From assembly GCA_001599815.1 (NCBI GenBank), contig BCIA01000001.1, positions 4,468,934 through 4,532,933 on the forward strand: DNA of 64,000 nt, read 5' to 3'. Made by a program: the position numbers and the translations under genes. The DNA is from Furcasterigmium furcatum. Lineage: Eukaryota > Ascomycota > Sordariomycetes > Glomerellales > Plectosphaerellaceae. Positions 58,272 through 64,000 of the stretch are shown piece by piece. Numbering within the stretch: position 1 is the first letter of the stretch; each line of letters opens with the position of its first letter. The notes beneath the pieces were generated by a model. The model saw only the letters and a list, made by a program, of their open reading frames with translations. It did not search any database and was not told the DNA's origin.

Positions 58272-60385
58272 GGCGGGCGATGTTGTTGGTGACACACCAA
58301 GACACCTCGAAAAGGGGGTGAGACAAGGGCAGAAGAGACGGACCGTGACGAAGAAACCCGGTTGCGTCTGCTCCCACGTGGAAAAGGAGCAATGGTGTGG
58401 TGAGCCAAGCGGACAAAGCGAGTGATCGGCAGCAGGAGCAGCTGTTGTTGGTATTATATACGGCCGAGTACTGGTAGTACCTATGCAGGGGGCGCCGACT
58501 AAGGGGTATTCAGTCCCTCAAGTCCGAATGTCCGGTCATCTCGAGTGCAGTCGTGGTCCACCAGAGTCCACTTGGTCGACCTGATCCTGGGCAGACACAG
58601 GCCTCTTGCTGCTCTCTTGTCCGGATATTGTCAAGCGATCTACCTCTCGGCCGAAGTGGCTTGTGGCCAAGAGGCCGAACATTCGCGGACGCGAAGGGGG
58701 CGAACTTATGAGAGCACGGCCTCTGGGCGACGGAGGCGCAATCCTTGTCGAGGATAAAAGGCAGAGCGGGAGATTTCCGCGCCTAGTCCCAATGCGATGT
58801 TCAGCTTCGGCTGTTGGCTGGTGTCTACCTCACAGCATCATCGCAAGACGACAAGCACCAGACCCCTTCCACACGTTGCTTTTCCGACCCCGCGATCTGG
58901 TTAAGGCTGACAAGACTTTTACCGACATATGCGGCAGCGGCAGGGTGAAGAAGCAGAATGGCAGGCTGCCACGCGTCACATGAGGGCGGCGACGTGCGAG
59001 TGTGCTGCGGTCGTGAGGCGTGGTTAGTCTCCTCGGGACCCGACAAGCCAGGTTATCTCCGCGTTGCCCCTGATGAGCTGGGACAGTGCAGTGCAACTGG
59101 CCTTGATTGGAGGCGGCTGAGCGACCCCATCCCCGCCGTCCAGCGCCAAAGAATCCATCGAATTTCGTGGTGTCTTGGGGATTGCCATCACGGGAAGTGA
59201 TCGACGATAAGGGCCTGTCGATCCGTCAGGGCCAAGAGCCTAGCAGCCGGATTTCCAGAATCCTAGCGTCAAATGAGTGATCCTTACTGAAGCCGGCGAG
59301 GAATATCAGGTGGAATATGCGCTAGACTTTTGAAAATCTCTGAGGGTGAGACTTGGAAGCGACCAAGTCAGACGGCGTCTGGGCTGAAAGCCCTGTCTTC
59401 CAATCTTCCTCGAGATTCTCCAGACAGCTGAACAGGCAGAACATGTGCAGTACGTGACACTTGGTCGAGGCATGAGCTCTTCATGGCACAAGAGCAGGCC
59501 AAAACAACTGAGTTCATGGGAACTCCTCATAGACTTCCGGTCCTTGGTGGCGCCCAGGTCCATCCGCCCCGTGGGGGACCGACGTTGGGTTATTCAGTGG
59601 CGTTTTGGGCTCAGCTACGGCCTGACGCCAGCCCGTGCAGCCGGCGGCCCCTCCGGATCTTCTTCCATTACAGCTGTCCAACTCCAAGCGTTGCGCGGCC
59701 CGAGAGGACGGGCTCACGCCAGTTTCGACACCGTTACACCCCCCAGCCCTATCTCCGTCGAGTCTTTGCGCACAGATGGAAAACGCAAATCGTAACCTGA
59801 ATAAGTCGAGATCAAGAAAGTAGAGCAAAGAACAAATCGAGAACAGACCTAGGCCGGTTGCGGCCGTCACATGAAGAAACCTGTGGACAAGATCACCCAT
59901 CTCAGTCCAGGCGAGCAAGCGAGCAAGCAACAACTGGAGAAACTATTTCTAGTTCCTGCAGAAGTCCCCATCGGACGAGGGTCTTCGGGGCATCTCAGCT
60001 CCGGACACACCAATCGGGGGACGTTCCCCTGAGACAACGACCCATCATGTCGCCTCGCCCAGATATTTACGGTGTACTTTAGCCCGGAGACCACCAACGG
60101 TGACGGAAGAGACCTGATCGTCTTCCCCGTCGACGCTAAAGGGGTTCGCTCGATCTTCGTTCCGGGAGAGGAAGGTTGACAGGCGGACAAAGCAAGTGAC
60201 TAACCCGGGTCACAGACATATATCCTCCTGGCTCTCGGTCTCTCTCCAGGGGGAAGAGGGTCGACTGATCTGCCCTTCTCCATCGTCCAACCTTGCAAGC
60301 AGAACAAGCTCGCGGGATCGACAGTCCCACGGCCCTTTGCTGGGTCTCAACTTTTCAAGCCAGGACGCTCACACGACTCGAAGCC
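58272..60385. other. Intergenic, 2.1 kb, divergent promoters
   Basis: Lies between the divergent starts of the FAD oxidase and the rhodopsin-like gene. No convincing gene. A minus-strand TATA box serves the oxidase. Confidence 0.5.
58454..58460 (-). promoter_or_regulatory. TATA box of FAD-linked oxidase
   Basis: TATATAA on the minus strand, about 185 bases before the ATG at 58271. Confidence 0.45.
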
Positions 60386-61777
60386 ATGTCGGACGGTCCT
60401 CCCATGGTCGACGGCATCGTCGTCGCCGCACCGGCGCCAGATGGATGGGTGGTTGACCTCGAGAACCCGACCCGGACGTCGGTCTGGGAGCATTATCTTA
60501 TCTTCGGCATCATGGGCACGTTTGCCTTCATCGCCCTGTGCCAGAGATTCTACACCAAGATCTTCTTGTCCAAGGGCCTGGCCATTGATGACTGTGAGTG
60601 GTGTTACCGGATGCTCCCCTTCGATGTTCAGATGCTAACGAAGTCCAGTGTTCATGTTTCTTGCTTGGGTACGTGGCATGGGACCGACAGGCAACCACAT
60701 CGTAACTGACAGACGTTGATTTAGATGACCTCTGTGGCCACCCAAGCCATGATGTGTCGTAAGTCATCAAGCCGCACTCGTGCCCCCTCTGGATCCGACT
60801 GACTCGGGCCCAACACAGACCAGGTTGCGCGCAAGACGCTCGGCCTCCACATGTGGGAGGTTGTCATGTCAGTCTGGGTCGCATCGAGGCCGGTCACCTA
60901 TGCAACCGCAGGCATCTTCATGATGTGCAATGGCTTCACGAAGCTGTCCCTCCTGACGTTCTACCTCCAACTCTCGCCCCAGCGGAGCTGGAAGATAGCC
61001 ATCTGGACCAGCATCGCCATCGTCGGCCTGTCCTCCGCCATCATCACGACCATGCTGTACATTCATTGCGACCCCGTCAGGAAAGCGTACACCCCGCAGC
61101 TTGACGGCACGTGTCTCAACCCGGCCAGGTTGTACATGGCCACGGCTGTCGCCAACATTGTGACGGATGTCATGTTGTTCGTGCTGCCCATCCCCATGGT
61201 CGTCCAGCTTCGCATGGGCACCGTCCAGAAGGTCGGCGCGATCGTCATCTTCGGCATCGGATCCGTCACCGTTGCCACGTCTGGCGTGCGCCTGTTCTAC
61301 CTCATGAAGGTCCTGAACACCTCGGATCTCAGCTGGGACGCGGCCCGGGCAAACGTGTGGTCGTACGTATATTCCCCCCGCGCCGCTTTGGCGCTTCGCA
61401 GAGCAGACCAACAGCTGACCCGATCTCCCCACAGGCTCATCGAAGCGAACCTCTTCATCATCTGCGGATCCATGCCGACCCTCCGCAAGTTCTTCAAGCA
61501 CTTCGCGCCCAGGCTCATGGGCGGTTCGTCCGGCAATGCGACCTCCGAGCGCTACGGGCACTACAACGGCAGCGCCGGCGCCGCGCTCGAGACCATCGGC
61601 GGCACGGGCAGCAAGGGGGGCACTCGCAAGGCGCGGAGCCAGTACATGGAGATGACGGACCTGTCGCCCATGACGAGCAACAAGATCAGCGCCGACGACA
61701 GCGACAAGCCCCAGCCGGATAATGGCAGCGAGAAGGCGATTCTCCAGACGAAGACGGTCGAGGTTCATTACTCTTGA
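60386..61777 (+). CDS. Rhodopsin-like seven-helix membrane protein (Pth11-related, no CFEM domain)
   Basis: Exons 60386-60593, 60649-60668 (20 nt), 60725-60758 (34 nt), 60819-61362 and 61435-61777 encode 382 residues; every join is GT-AG and phase-consistent. Seven membrane segments can be read: HYLIFGIMGTFAFIALCQ, LFMFLAWMTSVATQAMM, TYATAGIFMMCNGFTKLSLL, IAIWTSIAIVGLSSAIITTM, ATAVANIVTDVMLFVLPIPM, VGAIVIFGIGSVTVATSGVR and IEANLFIICGSMPTLRKFF. The fungal rhodopsin-domain signatures TKLSLLTFYLQ, CLNPARLYM and LPIPMVVQL are present. There is no cysteine-rich CFEM module at the N-terminus. The ~100-residue cytoplasmic tail is Ser/Gly-rich. Family members include surface-sensing receptor candidates; ligand and role here are unknown. 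Confidence 0.88.
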
Positions 61778-63156
61778 TCCGGGGCGGGGCGTGACGGGTA
61801 TGAAGACATCATAGAATAGAATAGACCTGCGATGAATGGTTTCTCTTGGCAGAATGGTCCAATATGTCGAGGATGGCGAAAGTGAGAGGTCGTGATACCG
61901 TACCGACGAGGTCATGTCCATCGGGGATCTGATATCCATCCGCGTCCTCGCTGCGACGCAGTCTTGCCAACACAACCACCTCACCACGCGATGACCCCGT
62001 GACAAAACGCGCACTCCATCCTCGGCCGCCAGCTCGTGATGACTTCGTGTTGCGAACAGCAACTTCGCCCTTGTCGTCGGGTATGCCGTGGGCTTGTTGG
62101 GACTTTGGTAACGACCCCTGACTCCCCTGGCTTCCCCTGATTACCCCTGACAAGGAGAACGCCTGAGACGCGGAGAATGCTTGGAGAAATGCCGAAAGCC
62201 CCAGCAATCCCGAGCCAATCTTCCATCGAGACTTTCCCATCCGACGACGATGCCCCGGACTGCGTGCCGTCTCCCAGCTTGAGGTTCGGCTGTTGTCCCA
62301 CGCAGCCTTCCATCCAAGTCCCGTATCTCTTTTGGTGTGAGCCTTCGTATTGGGCTTCCCATCTTGACGGCTGCCCCTTTGGCGGTCGGTATCGGCTCAA
62401 TCGCGTCGCTGCCACGCCTCTGAGTCAGGGAATGGGACAGGCATGCTGCTTTCTCCCGTTGTAACTCGGCATCCCTCAAGAGCGCAGTGCTGATCTCGGC
62501 CTCCTTGACGATTGTCAGTTCTCGCAGCACGTCGGAGTATTACGTTCTTGGTCTTACTCACTTGATCATCGTGGCCGCCAACCAGGCGTCTCGCGCGCCA
62601 CCTCTTCGTGTAATGGTCGTGTCAGATTCTCTCCGGTGAGATTGAGCGATGGTGAAGACGAGGCGATCAGGAAAGGTCACGCGAGACTCGAGGCGAAGAG
62701 AAAGAGCCTTGGCCGGGAGAGAGCGGCGAACCGGAGTCAGGTCCTGGCGATGAAAGGCTCGCCCACCGAGGACAGAGCCCTGCAGGGAAGCATAACAAGC
62801 CGAAAAAGATTGAGGCTGAGGTCCTCAGGCATTCCTTGCTTCGCTGGTCCCCAAATGACGCGTTGTTGGATTCGAAGAGCATTTCTGCCCCGTGCCCTAC
62901 CTTCAATCCCGACGAGGGGAGGTTAGTACCAACTACTCCGTCAGTAATGGAGCCACCATAAGACATCACGAGATCTTCGAGCCGTGATGTATCCCCAAAG
63001 CGAAATCTGTTCACTGGTGAGGGTGGCGCCAGCCCTCTGGGCTGGTCACCGTATAGTAGGTAGGGTACTCCAACAAAACATCAAAGAAAAGAGAAAAGAA
63101 AATAGTGAAAAGCAAAGGAAAATGCAGTAGGCCAACGCCACCCCATCCGAGTCCCC
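61778..63156. other. Convergent 3' intergenic region, 1.4 kb
   Basis: Short open frames only. No gene, RNA or repeat is supported. Confidence 0.5.
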
Positions 63157-64000
63157 TCACTCCTTGGCCTTGGCCTTCCCCTTCCCCTTCCGGCCAGACT
63201 TTCGGATCGATTCCCGTTGCTCCGCGGTCAAGTTGAGGCTCTTTACGATGACCTCGCCGTTCTCGTCCAGAAGCCCCTCAGTTTCGGCCTCTGGGGCGTT
63301 CGCCTTGATATGGTGATTGGCGATGGCGACTTTGTGGCTCCTCTTGGCGTTGAGACTGTCGTTGGTATCTTTGCGCTATTGAGAATGTCAGTTGAAAACG
63401 GTTCGTTGTGGATGAAGGGGCAAAACTCACGGCGACCTCGTTGTTTGGTGCACCCGCAATTCTGTCCGGCCAGGAGACGTTCGCACGGATGGACTTGGTC
63501 AGAGATTTCGCGTCCTGAGGTCGAAGTTAGTCAATCCACGCGACCAAGAGATTCTGCCCAGCCACCGCCACTTACTGCCATGGTCTCCAGCAAGGCGTTC
63601 CAACGGTCCAGGAAGCTGTCGAAGCGTTCCCAGCATCTGAAGGAGATATTGCTCCAGAGGGGTCGCATTAAGAACCCTTGCTGGGCGTACTTGGCCGCAG
63701 CCTGCACTTGTTAGTCAACCTAGGCCGTGCACCCAACACTCGGGGTAACTTACCAAGATCTGCCACGCCATCATCAGGATCTCGATATCAGAAGGCATCC
63801 CTTGGCCGGTGGCTGCACAGAACCGCTGCTCGAGGCTGCTCTTGAGATCCAGCAGAACACTCTCGGCAACAGTGAGGTTGCCGCTCCTTTTCGGCCGTTT
63901 AGTTGGCGCCCCAGTGCCCTGATTCTCGGGGCCTGCCTTCCGCTTGAGCCCTGACGACGAGCTTGGCTGCTCATCGTGAACAGCTTCGCCCGTCGCCGTT
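63157..64000 (-). CDS. Unrecognised protein, C-terminal part (5' end beyond the window)
   Basis: Four exons read from the right edge: beyond 64000-63754, 63701-63576, 63514-63431 and 63375-63157 (stop). All joins are GT-AG and in phase, giving about 225 residues of the C-terminus. It has a Ser/Lys-rich disordered start with a probable nuclear signal (KRKAG...PTKRPKRSG), then a helical block (ILMMAWQILAAAKYAQQ, SFRCWERFDSFLDRWNALLE), then a basic tail ending GRKGKGKAKAKE. I do not recognise the family. The basic, nuclear-looking composition hints at a chromatin- or nucleic-acid-associated protein, but this is inference only. Confidence 0.65.

Noticed and set aside
60869..62062. 397-residue minus-strand open frame
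   Set aside because: Antisense shadow of the rhodopsin-like gene extended by chance into its 3' flank.

Overview
The window is nuclear DNA of a filamentous ascomycete (Pezizomycotina), most likely a Sordariomycete. Most genes are split by short GT-AG introns, usually 45-80 nt, often with CTAAC-type branch points. Third codon positions are rich in C and G. The gene families (LysM proteins, killer-toxin-type chitinase, Zn2Cys6 regulator, Pth11/rhodopsin-like membrane protein, many MFS carriers, small cysteine-rich secreted proteins) fit a plant-, insect- or fungus-associated mould. The species cannot be fixed from the sequence. I rebuilt 22 protein-coding loci, two of them cut by the window edges. 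Exon joins were chosen by reading frame plus splice consensus. I saw no tRNA, rRNA, CRISPR array or intact transposon.

Region by region. 0-11 kb: the 5' part of a small secreted protein gene runs off the left edge. It is followed by a divergent pair: a secreted eight-LysM protein (minus strand) and a 1,521-residue LysM/CBM18/GH18 chitinase (plus strand). 11.7-16.2 kb: an MFS efflux carrier and a frameshifted condensation-type acyltransferase. 16.6-24.7 kb: myo-inositol oxygenase, an alpha-glucoside-type MFS sugar porter and, divergent from the porter, a Zn2Cys6 regulator whose zinc cluster is assembled from three exons. 25-44 kb: a mostly housekeeping block with SEC7 (ARF-GEF), pyruvate dehydrogenase E2, an HSM3/PSMD5-like proteasome chaperone, RNA polymerase III subunit Rpc31, and NUP49 divergent from FIP1. 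A small secreted cysteine-rich protein gene sits inside this block. 44.5-48.3 kb: two more small secreted cysteine-rich proteins in a gene-poor stretch. 48.6-58.3 kb: a carbohydrate locus with a GH95 alpha-L-fucosidase lacking a signal peptide, an MFS sugar porter, a cytosolic GH1 beta-glucosidase and a secreted FAD-linked oxidase. 60.4-64 kb: a rhodopsin-like seven-helix membrane protein and an unrecognised gene cut by the right edge.

The most interesting features are as follows. The LysM/chitinase pair couples a chitin-binding secreted protein to a chitin-degrading enzyme across one shared promoter. The GH95-MFS-GH1-oxidase locus reads like an import-then-hydrolyse route for a fucosylated oligosaccharide. 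Three TATA-box genes for small cysteine-rich secreted proteins lie within 12 kb. The zinc-cluster regulator depends on a 29-nt exon that automatic callers would probably miss.
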